A stretch of DNA of 64,000 bases, taken from Pseudonocardia thermophila. GTDB taxonomy: Bacteria; Actinomycetota; Actinomycetes; Mycobacteriales; Pseudonocardiaceae. The stretch is from contig NZ_FRAP01000003.1 of the NCBI RefSeq assembly GCF_900142365.1, forward strand, positions 62,001 through 126,000. The letters run 5' to 3'. Shown piece after piece: positions 1 to 8,390 of the stretch (within the stretch, counting starts at the first letter, position 1; each line of letters starts with the position of its first letter). Both the position numbers and the translations under genes were made by a program. Under the pieces are notes generated by a model that had not been told where the DNA came from, made no database searches, and saw nothing but the letters and a program-made list of their open reading frames with translations.

Positions 1-1
1 C

Positions 2-640
2 TGGCTGCTGGGACCGGCCGGGGAGGCAGAAGCCGCGCTGCACGGCGTGCCGGTCCGCCCGGAGGCCGAGCTGGCCGAGGACACCGAGGACGTCCTGGCA
101 GTGGTGCGGGCGCTGTGCCTGAGCTGGGAGCCGGACGCGGTGATCCGCGACGTCGCCACCGGCCGCTACCTGGACCGCAACCGGATCCACCACGTGGACT
201 TCACCGGTCGGTACTTCTCGATCACCGGGCCGTCGATCACGCCGCGCTCCCCGCAGGGGGTGCCGCTCACGCTGGTCCGGGCGGGCAGCGGGCTCGACGG
301 CGACCTCGTCCTGGGCGACGGGCCCGGCCAGCTCGCGGAGCTGGTCGTCACGCTCGGCGCCACTCCGGCCGACGCGGCGCGGCTGCGGACCCGCCTCGAC
401 GGGTGCACCGCGGGGGAGGCCGGTTTCGTCGGCACCCCCGAGGAGCTCGCCGAGCACATCGTCGATCGGTACAGCCACGTGCGCGGGGTGATCCTGCGCC
501 CGGCGCACACCGCGCTCGTCGCGCCGCTGGTCGCCGAGGCCGTGGTGCCGGCGCTGCGCCGCCGCGGGGTGCTGCCCGAGCAGCCCGCCGAGGCCCCCAC
601 GCTGAAGGAGCGACTGCTGCGGGAGTCCGTCGCCCCATGA
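2..640 (+). CDS. LLM-class flavin monooxygenase, C-terminal part (5' end outside window)
   Basis: The frame is open from base 2, so the true start lies upstream of the window; about 212 residues are visible. The segment with the motifs FTGRYF and GPSITPRSPQGVP matches the C-terminal half of the NtaA/SnaA/DszA group of luciferase-like monooxygenases, which use reduced FMN from a partner reductase. A later stretch around AGEAGFVGTPEELAEHI fits the end of the barrel where these enzymes choose a substrate. It overlaps the next gene by 4 bp (ATGA), so it is translated with two oligopeptide-type permeases. This suggests oxidation of an imported organosulfur or amine compound (inference); the substrate cannot be read from the sequence. 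Confidence 0.8.
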   Translation, partial: WLLGPAGEAEAALHGVPVRPEAELAEDTEDVLAVVRALCLSWEPDAVIRDVATGRYLDRNRIHHVDFTGRYFSITGPSITPRSPQGVPLTLVRAGSGLDGDLVLGDGPGQLAELVVTLGATPADAARLRTRLDGCTAGEAGFVGTPEELAEHIVDRYSHVRGVILRPAHTALVAPLVAEAVVPALRRRGVLPEQPAEAPTLKERLLRESVAP

Positions 641-1587
641 TCCCGTACGTCGGGCGCCGCCTGGCCCAGGCGGTGCTGGTGCTGTGGGCCGCGTACACGG
701 TCACGTTCGGCCTGCTCTACCTGCTGCCCAGCGACGCCGCCGAGATCATGGCGGCGGGCGGGGACGCGGAGGCGACCGTCGATCCCGCCGCGCTGGAGCG
801 GTTCCGGGCCCGGTTCGGCCTCGACCGGCCGCTCTGGCTGCAGTACGTCAGCGCGCTCGGCGGTGCGCTCACCGGCGATTTCGGGGTGTCGGTGCGCAGC
901 GGACGCCCCGTCGTCGACATCATCGCCGAGGCTTTCCCGCCCACGCTGGCGCTGACCCTGGCGGGGCTGGTCGCCGGTGCGCTGCTCGGCCTGCTGCTCT
1001 CGCTCGCGGCCACGCTGCTGCCCGACGGACGCCTCCAGGCCCTGCAGCGGTTCCTGACGTCGCTGCCCGCGCTGGGCATCGCGATCCCGACGTTCGGCGT
1101 CGGGCTGGTGCTGCTGCAGATCGTCTCGTTCCGCTGGGGGCTCCTGCCCGCGTTCGGCGATGCCGGCCCCCGCGGGCTGATCCTGCCGGTGCTCGCGCTG
1201 AGCCTGCCGATCGCCGCGGTCATCGCGCAGCTGCTGATCAGCGGCATCCACACGCAGAGCAGCCAGGAGTACGTGACGACGGCGCGCGCGAAGGGCGTCG
1301 GCCGGCTGCGGCTCCGGCTGGCGCACGTGCTGCCGAACGCGCTGCTGCCGGCGCTGACGATGACCGCCGTCCTCACCGGTGAGCTGCTCGGCGGCTCGAT
1401 CATCGTGGAGACGGTGTTCTCCCGCCCCGGCCTCGGGCGCATCGTCGTCTCCGCGGTGACCGCGCAGGACCTCCCGCTCGTGCTCGGCCTCGTCACCACC
1501 GGCGCGATCGTGTTCGTGCTGGTCAACCTGCTGGTCGACGTGGTTCATCCGCTGCTGGACCCGAGGGTGGGGTGGCGCCGTGCCTGA
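637..1587 (+). CDS. ABC transporter permease, DppB/OppB type
   Basis: A 316-residue integral membrane protein, ATG at 637 overlapping the preceding stop by 4 bp. It has the N-terminal membrane helix and periplasmic loop typical of DppB, with FGLDRPLWLQY before the permease core, about six hydrophobic segments, and the cytoplasmic EAA-loop region (ARAKGVGRLRLRLAHVLPNA, about residues 218-237) that docks on the ATPase. Length is normal for the family. With the next gene it forms the permease pair of a nickel/peptide/opine-class importer. No ATPase or binding protein lies downstream, so these must be upstream of the window or shared. Substrate is unknown. Confidence 0.9.
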   Translation: MIPYVGRRLAQAVLVLWAAYTVTFGLLYLLPSDAAEIMAAGGDAEATVDPAALERFRARFGLDRPLWLQYVSALGGALTGDFGVSVRSGRPVVDIIAEAFPPTLALTLAGLVAGALLGLLLSLAATLLPDGRLQALQRFLTSLPALGIAIPTFGVGLVLLQIVSFRWGLLPAFGDAGPRGLILPVLALSLPIAAVIAQLLISGIHTQSSQEYVTTARAKGVGRLRLRLAHVLPNALLPALTMTAVLTGELLGGSIIVETVFSRPGLGRIVVSAVTAQDLPLVLGLVTTGAIVFVLVNLLVDVVHPLLDPRVGWRRA

Positions 1588-2425
1588 CGCCCTGCTCGAC
1601 CGCGCTGCCCGCTCCGTCCCGGCCCGCGCCGCTGCGCTGCGCACGCAGCCGGGACTCGTCGTCGCGCTGCTGACGCTCGCACTGGTGCTCGGCTGGGCGC
1701 TGCTGCCCGGGGTGTTCGCCTCCGGCGACCCGCTGCGCGCCGATCCGGCCGCCCGGTTGCTCCCGCCCGGTCCCGGGCACTGGTTCGGCACCGACGAGGT
1801 GGGCCGCGACCTGTGGACCCGCGTGGTGCACGGCACCGCGCTGTCGCTGCAGGCCACGCTGCTCGCCGTCGGGGTCGGGCTGCTGATCGGCTCGATCGTC
1901 GGCGTGATCGCGGGCTACGCCGGCGGCTGGGCGGACAGCCTGCTCATGCGCCTGGTCGACGTGCTGCTCGCCATCCCCGGTCTGCTGCTGTGCCTGGCCG
2001 TGCTCGCCGCGCTCGGCCGCGGCACCGTCGAGATCGCGGTGGCGGTCGGCATCGGCAGCGTCCCCGGGTTCGCCCGCGTGGTCCGGGCCGAGGTGGTGCG
2101 CATCCGCACGGCCCCCTACGTCGAGGCGGCCACCGCCAGCGGCGTGCGGACGCTGCGCGTGCTGACGTCGCACGTGCTGCCGAACGCCGCCGGTGCCGTG
2201 CTCGCCGTCGCCGGGCTGCAGATCGGCACCGCGGTGCTCGCCGTGTCCTCGCTGAGCTTCCTCGGCTTCGGCGCGGTGCCGCCCACACCGGAGTGGGGGA
2301 GCCTCGTCGCCGCGGGCCGCAACTACCTCGCCACCGCCTGGTGGATCTCCGTCCTGCCCACCTCGGTCGTCGTCGCCACCGTGCTCGCGGTCAACCGCGT
2401 CGCCCGCGCGTACGCCCGCCGCTGA
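1580..2425 (+). CDS. ABC transporter permease, DppC/OppC type
   Basis: A 281-residue membrane protein starting with GTG at 1580, overlapping the DppB-like gene by 8 bp. It carries the DppC hallmark HWFGTDEVGRDLWTRVVHG after the first helix, then a permease core with the EAA motif (EAATASGVRTLRVLTSHVLPNA) near residues 178-199. It should pair with the preceding permease to make the transmembrane channel of a peptide/organic-solute importer. The coupling with flavin monooxygenases and an aminotransferase suggests uptake followed by oxidative breakdown of the same compound (inference). Confidence 0.9.
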   Translation: MPDALLDRAARSVPARAAALRTQPGLVVALLTLALVLGWALLPGVFASGDPLRADPAARLLPPGPGHWFGTDEVGRDLWTRVVHGTALSLQATLLAVGVGLLIGSIVGVIAGYAGGWADSLLMRLVDVLLAIPGLLLCLAVLAALGRGTVEIAVAVGIGSVPGFARVVRAEVVRIRTAPYVEAATASGVRTLRVLTSHVLPNAAGAVLAVAGLQIGTAVLAVSSLSFLGFGAVPPTPEWGSLVAAGRNYLATAWWISVLPTSVVVATVLAVNRVARAYARR

Positions 2426-2440
2426 TCGGAAGGAACCTCC

Positions 2441-3619
2441 GTGGCCGCACCTCCCCGGCTGTCGACGCTCGCCCGCCGCCTGCCCGCCGCCGTCCGGTCC
2501 ACCGGCGTGCTGGATCCCCGCGTGCCCGACTCCATCCCGCTCCTGGGCGGGAACCCGGCCGCCGACGCGCTGCCCGCCGCCGAGCTCGCCACCGCCACCG
2601 CCGAGGTGCTCGCCGAGGGCGGACCCGCGCTGCGCTACTCCGATCCGCGCGGCCTCGAACGGTTGCGCGGCTGGCTCGCCGGCCGCGAGGGGGTGACACC
2701 GGAGCGGATCGTCGTCACCAACGGCGGGCTGCACGGCGTCTCCCTCGTCGTGCAGGCGCTGCTCGACCCGGGCGAGGAGATCGTGGTCGATGATCCCGTC
2801 TACCCGACCACGCTGCGCGTGCTGCAACTCGCCGACGCCCGCCCCGTGCCGGTGCCCGTCGGGCCGGCCGGGCTGGACGTGGAGCGCCTGGAGCGGCGAC
2901 TGGCCGACGGGCTGCGGCCGCGGATCGTCTACACGGTCGCGGACTTCCAGAACCCGACCGGCACCGTCCTCGCGGGGGACGCGCGCACCCGGCTGGTCGA
3001 GCTGGCCGAGCGGTACGGCTTCGTCGTGCTGTCCGACAACCCGTACCGGATCAGCCGGTTCGCCGGCACCGACGTGCCCGATCTGCCCGCCGCCAGTGAG
3101 CGCGTCGTCAAGGTGTCGACGTTCGCCAAGTCGCTCGGGCCGGGGCTGCGGCTGGGCTGGCTGGTGCTGCCCGAGTGGCTCGTCGAGGCGGTCGTCGCGC
3201 TGCGGACGCGCACCGACCAGCACCCGTCGTCGCTGGTCCAGGCCGCGATCGCGCGGCTGGTCGACGGGACCGGGGTGTTCGAGGCGACCACCAAGCGGCT
3301 CGCCGAGCTGCACGGCCTGCGGGCGAACGCGCTGGTCGCGGCCCTGCGCGAGCGGCTGGGCGACGTGCTGGAGGCCGAGCGGCCCGACGGCGGCTTCTTC
3401 GTGTGGGCCCGGCTGCGCGAGGGCGCACCCGATCTCGACGCGCTGCACGCCGCGGCGGCGGCGCACGGGACGAGCTTCTCCCGGGGTACCTCGTTCGCCG
3501 TGCCGGGCGGCGGCGAGCACCGGGACCGGATCCGTCTCGGGTTCTCCGACCTGCCCGAGGCGTCACTGCGCGAGGCCGTGGACCGGCTCGCGGCGGCCGT
3601 GGAAGAGGTGCGGCGATGA
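2441..3619 (+). CDS. PLP-dependent aminotransferase, fold type I (class I/II)
   Basis: A 392-residue protein, GTG at 2441 with a GGAAGGA ribosome site just upstream. The large domain shows FQNPTG, the SDNPYR segment for cofactor contacts, and STFAKSLGPGLRLGW, in which Lys230 is the expected Schiff-base lysine. The C-terminal part ends with RIRLGFSD, the usual place of the substrate-carboxylate Arg. The closest groups are MocR-associated and 2-aminoadipate-type aminotransferases without the DNA-binding domain. It ends in a 4-bp overlap with the next oxidoreductase gene. It probably transaminates an amino or keto acid released from the imported compound; the exact substrate is not visible. Confidence 0.85.
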   Translation: MAAPPRLSTLARRLPAAVRSTGVLDPRVPDSIPLLGGNPAADALPAAELATATAEVLAEGGPALRYSDPRGLERLRGWLAGREGVTPERIVVTNGGLHGVSLVVQALLDPGEEIVVDDPVYPTTLRVLQLADARPVPVPVGPAGLDVERLERRLADGLRPRIVYTVADFQNPTGTVLAGDARTRLVELAERYGFVVLSDNPYRISRFAGTDVPDLPAASERVVKVSTFAKSLGPGLRLGWLVLPEWLVEAVVALRTRTDQHPSSLVQAAIARLVDGTGVFEATTKRLAELHGLRANALVAALRERLGDVLEAERPDGGFFVWARLREGAPDLDALHAAAAAHGTSFSRGTSFAVPGGGEHRDRIRLGFSDLPEASLREAVDRLAAAVEEVRR

Positions 3620-4728
3620 GCGTGTCCCTGTCGGTGCTGGACCTGGCCTGCATCCCCGAAGGGGGCACGGCCGCCGACACCCTGCGCGGGGTCGTCGAGC
3701 TGGCGCAGGTCGCCGAGCAGGCGGGCTACAAGCGGTACTGGATCGCCGAGCACCACCTGACCACCGGGCTCGCCGCCTGCTCTCCCGTCGTCACGATGGG
3801 CGCGGTCGCCGCGAACACCTCGCACATCCGCGTCGGCTCCGGTGCGGTGCTCACCGGGCACCGCACCGCGCTGTCGATCGCCGAGGACTTCTGCGCGCTC
3901 TCGTCGTTCCACCCGGGCCGGATCGACCTCGGCATCGGCCGGTCCCCGGGCCGCGGCCGGGCGCCGAGCTCCGACGACCCGGGCGCCGAGCAGCGCACCG
4001 CCCGCATCGTGGGCGGCGTGTACCTGCCGGCCCCGTTCGACCGGAAGAGGATCACCGGCACGGCTCGGTTCGCCGCGGCCCGGGAGCTGCTGCAGCAGCG
4101 GGAGGCCCTCGCCGACCCGTACCCGGAGCAGATCGGCGCGATCCTCGCGTTCCTCGCCGACACCTACACCGTGGACGGCATGCCCATGCCCGCGCTGCCC
4201 GGCGGCGCGCAGGAGCTGGAGGTGTGGCTGCTCGGCAGCACCGGCGGGGAGAGCGCACGGGTGGCCGGCGAGAACGGGCTGGCGTTCTGCGCCGACTACC
4301 ACATGAACCCCGCCCACGTCCTGGACGCGGTCGCCGCCTACCGGGCCGCGTTCCGCCCGTCGATGCACCGGGACCGGCCCTACGTCGCCGTCTCCGTCGA
4401 CGCGCTCGTCGGCGCGCCGGAGGACGTGGAGCGAGCGGCGGCGCAGCGCAAGGAGTGGCTGCGCCGGCAGCGGGCAGGGCAGGGGATCACCCCGTTCCCC
4501 GACGACGCCGCCGTCGCCGCGCACCCGTGGACCGTCGCCGACGACGAGCTGCTCGTCGACCGCATCGGCATCCACCTCGCCGGGGACGTCGACGAGGTCG
4601 TGCCGCGCCTGCAGTCGCTGGCCGCGCTCACCGGGGCGGACGAGCTGGTCGTCATGACGCTGGCGCACGATCCGGCGGTGCGGCGGCGCTCGTACGAGCT
4701 GCTCGCGAAGGCCTGGGAGAGCGGCTAG
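3616..4728 (+). CDS. LLM-class flavin-dependent oxidoreductase, MsnO8-like
   Basis: A 370-residue luciferase-like TIM-barrel protein starting at ATG 3616 (ATGA overlap with the aminotransferase). The N-terminus LSVLDLACIPEG, then YWIAEHHLTTG, IRVGSGAVLTGHRTALSIAE and HPGRIDLGIGRSPG are hallmarks of the MsnO8-type LLM family, in which the barrel binds FMN or F420. The first gene of the operon is a different LLM subfamily, so the operon has two distinct flavin oxygenases. Its stop codon interlocks with that of the opposite-strand regulator in a CTAG at 4725-4728, leaving no room for a terminator. Confidence 0.85.
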   Translation: MSVSLSVLDLACIPEGGTAADTLRGVVELAQVAEQAGYKRYWIAEHHLTTGLAACSPVVTMGAVAANTSHIRVGSGAVLTGHRTALSIAEDFCALSSFHPGRIDLGIGRSPGRGRAPSSDDPGAEQRTARIVGGVYLPAPFDRKRITGTARFAAARELLQQREALADPYPEQIGAILAFLADTYTVDGMPMPALPGGAQELEVWLLGSTGGESARVAGENGLAFCADYHMNPAHVLDAVAAYRAAFRPSMHRDRPYVAVSVDALVGAPEDVERAAAQRKEWLRRQRAGQGITPFPDDAAVAAHPWTVADDELLVDRIGIHLAGDVDEVVPRLQSLAALTGADELVVMTLAHDPAVRRRSYELLAKAWESG

Positions 4729-6083
4729 GCGACGGACCCGTCGGGGTCGGCCACCTCGGCGATCACCTCGGCGAGCTGGTTGACCTGCGCACCCCCGCCG
4801 TCGGGCAGCAGGCTCGTGGGCACCCGGATGTAGGGCCGCGGCGGGGTGCCGAACCAACACGGCGCGCCGGGCCCGGAGACGACCCCGACGGAGGCGAGCC
4901 GCTCCACCGCGTCCTCCTCGGAGTGCACGGGCACCCAGATGATCAGCCCCTCCTCGCCGTCGACGTGCACGCCGTGGCGGGCGAGCGCGGAGACGAGCGA
5001 CCCGCGGCGGGACCGGTAGCGCCGCCCGGCCCGAGCCACGTGTCGGGCCGTCACCGGGTCGGTGAGCAGGTGGGCGAGCGCGTTCTGCAGGATCCGGCTG
5101 GTCCACACCCCAGCCATGCCGCGGGCCAGGTTGACCGCCCTGATCAGCGGCTCCGGCCCGGCCAGCACCCCGGTCCGCAGGTCCAGCCCGAACGCCGGCG
5201 TGTACGAGCGCACCTTCAGCACGCGCCCGGGCAGCTCCGCCCCCATCGACGGGTCCGGGTCGCGCAGCAGCGGCCCGAGGTTGTCGTCCTCGAACACGAT
5301 CACGTCGGGGAAGTCCCTCAGCACCGCGACCATCTCGGCGAGGCGCCGCTCGGTGACCCGCAAGCCGGTCGGCACGTGGCCGCGCAGCTGCACCACGAAC
5401 GCGGTCGCGCCCGCCTCGAGCGCCTTCCGCAGCTCCTGCGGCTGAGGCCCGTGCGCGTCCCACGGGACCTCCAGCACCGGCACCCGCCGGTGGTGCAGCA
5501 GCGTGTGCACCCGCGGGGTGGTCGGCTGCTCGAGCGCGATCGGCCCGCCGCGGTCGGCCAGCACGCTGATCGCGAGGAAGCTGGCGTGCGACCCACCTTC
5601 GGTCGACGTCCACGCTTCCGGCTCGAACGGCCACGTCCTCCGCACCGCCCGCAGCAGCTCCGGCGTGAGGTAGGCGAAGTCGTGCGCGTGCAGCCCAGGA
5701 GCGCGCAGCCCCGCGTTGATCGCCTCGTCGAGCGGCGGCAGCAGCGCCGGATCGGGCCCGCCGTCGCCGAGGTGCGTGGTGATCACCCCGCTCGCGGTGT
5801 GCAGGTGGCTCATCCCGCCCGGATGGACGACGAACGTCCCGCGCCGCCCGGCCGAGCGCAGCACCCCTGCCCGCGTCAGCTGGTGCCACGCCTCGCTCAC
5901 GGTGGTGGGGCTGACCTGCAACTCCGCCGCGAGCGCCCGGATGGTGGGCATGCGTACCCCGGCGCGCAGGACACCGCTGTCCACGGCGCGGCGGATGTCG
6001 TCGGCGATGCGGGTGGCCGTGCGGCCGGTGATCCGGGCGGCGAGCGCGGCCGCGGTGGGCCCAGAGCTGCCAGCCCCGTTCAC
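4725..6083 (-). CDS. MocR-like (GntR/aminotransferase fusion) regulator with degenerate PLP site
   Basis: GTG at 6083 is preferred because GGAG lies upstream; an in-frame GTG at 6113 is possible. The protein is 452 residues: an N-terminal GntR winged helix (VSPTTVSEAWHQLTRAGVLRS region, about residues 20-85), a linker, then a class I aminotransferase-like domain. In MocR proteins the cofactor lysine sits in a TFSKSL-type motif; here the aligned segment reads VRSYTPAFGLDLRTG, with Pro (about residue 296) where Lys should be. The upstream EDDY motif is EDDN. The domain is therefore unlikely to bind PLP covalently and may sense a ligand directly (inference). It lies behind an MFS gene on the same strand and faces the transport/oxygenase operon, its likely target. 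Confidence 0.85.
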   Translation of the reverse strand: MNGAGSSGPTAAALAARITGRTATRIADDIRRAVDSGVLRAGVRMPTIRALAAELQVSPTTVSEAWHQLTRAGVLRSAGRRGTFVVHPGGMSHLHTASGVITTHLGDGGPDPALLPPLDEAINAGLRAPGLHAHDFAYLTPELLRAVRRTWPFEPEAWTSTEGGSHASFLAISVLADRGGPIALEQPTTPRVHTLLHHRRVPVLEVPWDAHGPQPQELRKALEAGATAFVVQLRGHVPTGLRVTERRLAEMVAVLRDFPDVIVFEDDNLGPLLRDPDPSMGAELPGRVLKVRSYTPAFGLDLRTGVLAGPEPLIRAVNLARGMAGVWTSRILQNALAHLLTDPVTARHVARAGRRYRSRRGSLVSALARHGVHVDGEEGLIIWVPVHSEEDAVERLASVGVVSGPGAPCWFGTPPRPYIRVPTSLLPDGGGAQVNQLAEVIAEVADPDGSVA

Positions 6084-6143
6084 CTTCCCGCACTCCGTCC
6101 GTCGCACGATCACCGGTGCGGGCCCGACCCTACCCGCCGGCGC

Positions 6144-7364
6144 TCAGCGCGCCGCGGTGACCAGGCGCCGGCCGATCACCGCGAGGATCACCAGCAGCAC
6201 CGCCGTGAACCCGATCAGCGCGGCCTGCACCGGCACCAGCTGCACGGCGAGTCCGAGGCCGAGCACGGGCACGGACAGCCCGACGTAGGCGGCGAGGAAC
6301 AGGCCGGCGAGCGCCTCACCACGGGCCTGCGGCCTGCTCACCGAGAGCACGATGCCCATGGCCGTCTTGAAGCCCGCGCCCGCGCCGCTGCCCGCGATCA
6401 CCCCGCCGATGAGGAAGAGCGGGAGATCGGGCAGCTGGACCGCGACCGTCACGAGCACGAGCCCGAGCACGAGGGCGGTCAGGCCGAAGCTGGCCTGGTG
6501 GCGCGCCGGCGACCGCGACAGCAGGATCTGCGCGAGCGCCGCCCCGGCGAACACCACGAACGTGGCCCCGCCGGCCAGCGCGTGCGAGTCCTGGTGCAGC
6601 ACACCGGCGAGGAACGCCGGCGAGAGCGAGGTGAACAGGCCGAACACCGCGAAGTACACCAGCACCGCCGCAGAGGCCGCGAAGTAGCGGCCCCGGCCCT
6701 CCCGCGGCACGGTGACCTTCTGCGGCCGGTACTCCATCCGCCACGGTTCGACGGTCTCGGGCACGAGCGTCAGCCCGAGCGCGGCGATCACCAGCAGCAC
6801 CTGGAACACCAGGTACGGCACGTGCAGGGGTGCGGTCACGTACTGCGCGAGCACGCCCGCGACGAGCGCGCCGACGCCGATGCCGCCCAGGTTCGCCGCT
6901 GTCGCGACGACGTCCACCCGGGTGCGCCCCGAGCCCGGCCGCGCGGCCATGTGCAGCTCCGCCAGGTGCGCCGTCGCCGTCGCCGTCAGCATCCCGACGC
7001 TGACCCCCGACACGAACCGGGCGACGAGCAGCGCGGGCACCGACGTCCACTCGAGGAAGATCAACCCCGCGAGGATGTTCACGAGCACCGCCGGCACCAG
7101 GATCCGTCGGCGGCCCACCCAGTCGGAGACGTGGCCCGCGAGGAAGAGACTGGCGAGCACACCGACCGCGTACACCGCGAAGATGATCGTCGTGGTGAAC
7201 GGACCGAAGCCCTGCTCTGCCTGGTAGAGCACGTAGAGCGGCGCGGGCACGGCCGAGAACGCCATCGTCACCGCGAACGTGAAGGCGACGATCCAGAAGC
7301 CCCGGTCGTGCGAGCGCGATCCGCCGACCGCCTCGTCCGGGACCGTCGAGGCTGAAGTGGTCAC
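6144..7364 (-). CDS. MFS transporter
   Basis: A 406-residue major facilitator with 12 predicted membrane segments. The start chosen is GTG at 7364, preceded by AGAGGAA; an upstream in-frame ATG at 7475 would add 37 polar residues and would lie only 13 bp from the divergent LysR start, so it is less likely. The MFS signature between helices 2 and 3 reads GHVSDWVGRRRIL. The family acts as a drug/metabolite:proton antiporter or solute symporter. It precedes the MocR-like gene on the same strand, and a LysR gene diverges from it, so either regulator could control it. Substrate unknown. Confidence 0.85.
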   Translation of the reverse strand: MTTSASTVPDEAVGGSRSHDRGFWIVAFTFAVTMAFSAVPAPLYVLYQAEQGFGPFTTTIIFAVYAVGVLASLFLAGHVSDWVGRRRILVPAVLVNILAGLIFLEWTSVPALLVARFVSGVSVGMLTATATAHLAELHMAARPGSGRTRVDVVATAANLGGIGVGALVAGVLAQYVTAPLHVPYLVFQVLLVIAALGLTLVPETVEPWRMEYRPQKVTVPREGRGRYFAASAAVLVYFAVFGLFTSLSPAFLAGVLHQDSHALAGGATFVVFAGAALAQILLSRSPARHQASFGLTALVLGLVLVTVAVQLPDLPLFLIGGVIAGSGAGAGFKTAMGIVLSVSRPQARGEALAGLFLAAYVGLSVPVLGLGLAVQLVPVQAALIGFTAVLLVILAVIGRRLVTAAR

Positions 7365-7376
7365 CGAAGGTTCCTC

Positions 7377-7404
7377 TCCCGTCAGAGCACTCCCGTCAGA
7401 GCAC
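7377..7404. repeat. Perfect tandem duplication of 14 bp in the MFS/LysR region
   Basis: The unit TCCCGTCAGAGCAC occurs twice head to tail (7377-7390 and 7391-7404). It lies just upstream of the preferred MFS start at 7364 and about 85 bp from the LysR start. It may be a slippage product or a pair of protein-binding sites; nothing else distinguishes these. Confidence 0.75.
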
Positions 7405-7488
7405 TGTCGACGTCCACGCTCCGCCACCGGATCGATCGCGTCCAACGAATGTTTCTGCACGCTGCTATCACTCATCTAGATTGGTCGG

Positions 7489-8382
7489 GTGGAGCTGCGT
7501 CAACTCGCCTACTTCGTCGCGGTCGCTGAGGAGCTGAGCTTCACGAAGGCCGCCCGCCGGTTGCGGGTCGTCCAGTCGGGCGTCTCCACGGCGATCCGCG
7601 CCCTGGAGCGGGAGGTCGGCGCCCAGCTCTTCGTCCGCGACAGTCGGCACGTCCGCCTGTCCGACGCCGGCGCGGCGATGCTGCCGAACGCCCGCGCTGC
7701 CCTCGCCGCCGCCCGAGCCGCGCACGACGCCGTCGCCGCCCAGCACGGTGAGCTGCACGGCTCGGTCGTGCTGGGCAGCATGCACTCGACCCCGGGTGTC
7801 GACGTGGTCGGCGTCCTCGGTCGCTTCCACCGCGCCCACCCGGCTGTGCAGGTCCGGGTCCAGTTCTCGATGGCCGGCTCGCGGGGCCACGTCCACTCCC
7901 TCCTCGAAGGCACGATCGACCTGGCCGTCGTCTCCTTCCCGCGGCGCCCACCGGCCGGTCTCGTCATCGAGACCCTCGCGGCCGAGCCCCTCCACCTCGT
8001 CTGCGGCCCGGACCATCCCCTCGCCGGCGCCCGAGCGGTGCGCCTCGACGACATCGCCGACGAGAACTTCGTCGACTTCCCCGAGGGCTGGAGCACCCGC
8101 GAGATCGTCGACCTCACTTTCGACCGCCACGGCCTGAGCCGGCGCATCCCGCTCGAGGTCCCCGACTACGCCACGGCCGTCTCCCTCGTCCGCCAGGGCC
8201 ACGTCCTCGGCTACCTCCCCGCCAGCGCGATCCCCGACGACGCCGACCTCGTCGTCCTCCCCGTCACAGGAGAGCAGCCGACGTGGAGGGTCACTCTCGC
8301 CACCTCGGCCACCCGCCCGCTGACGAGGCCGGCGCTCGCGCTCATGGCGGAGCTGCGCCGCTCCGCGCAGGAAGTCCCGTGA
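7489..8382 (+). CDS. LysR-family transcriptional regulator
   Basis: A 297-residue protein with GTG start at 7489. The opening MELRQLAYFVAVAEELSFT followed by AARRLRVVQSGVSTAIRALE is a textbook LysR winged helix-turn-helix (residues 1-60). The rest is a periplasmic-binding-protein-like effector domain (about 90-290). It diverges from the MFS gene with a short shared promoter region, the classic arrangement in which the LysR protein controls its neighbour and itself. Its inducer cannot be predicted. The region after its stop is decayed DNA. Confidence 0.9.
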   Translation: MELRQLAYFVAVAEELSFTKAARRLRVVQSGVSTAIRALEREVGAQLFVRDSRHVRLSDAGAAMLPNARAALAAARAAHDAVAAQHGELHGSVVLGSMHSTPGVDVVGVLGRFHRAHPAVQVRVQFSMAGSRGHVHSLLEGTIDLAVVSFPRRPPAGLVIETLAAEPLHLVCGPDHPLAGARAVRLDDIADENFVDFPEGWSTREIVDLTFDRHGLSRRIPLEVPDYATAVSLVRQGHVLGYLPASAIPDDADLVVLPVTGEQPTWRVTLATSATRPLTRPALALMAELRRSAQEVP

Positions 8383-8390
8383 TCCCGGCT

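Noticed and set aside
166..1857. Very long minus-strand open frame opposite the permease genes
   Set aside because: It has Arg/Ala/Ser-rich sequence without a domain and lies opposite clearly real genes; high GC creates such frames.
2929..6093. 1054-residue minus-strand frame
   Set aside because: It is antisense to several real genes and its composition is low-complexity; part is the wrong frame of the MocR-like gene.
7365..7475. N-terminal extension of the MFS protein to ATG 7475
   Set aside because: The extra residues are polar with no relation to MFS proteins, contain the tandem repeat, and would nearly abut the LysR start.
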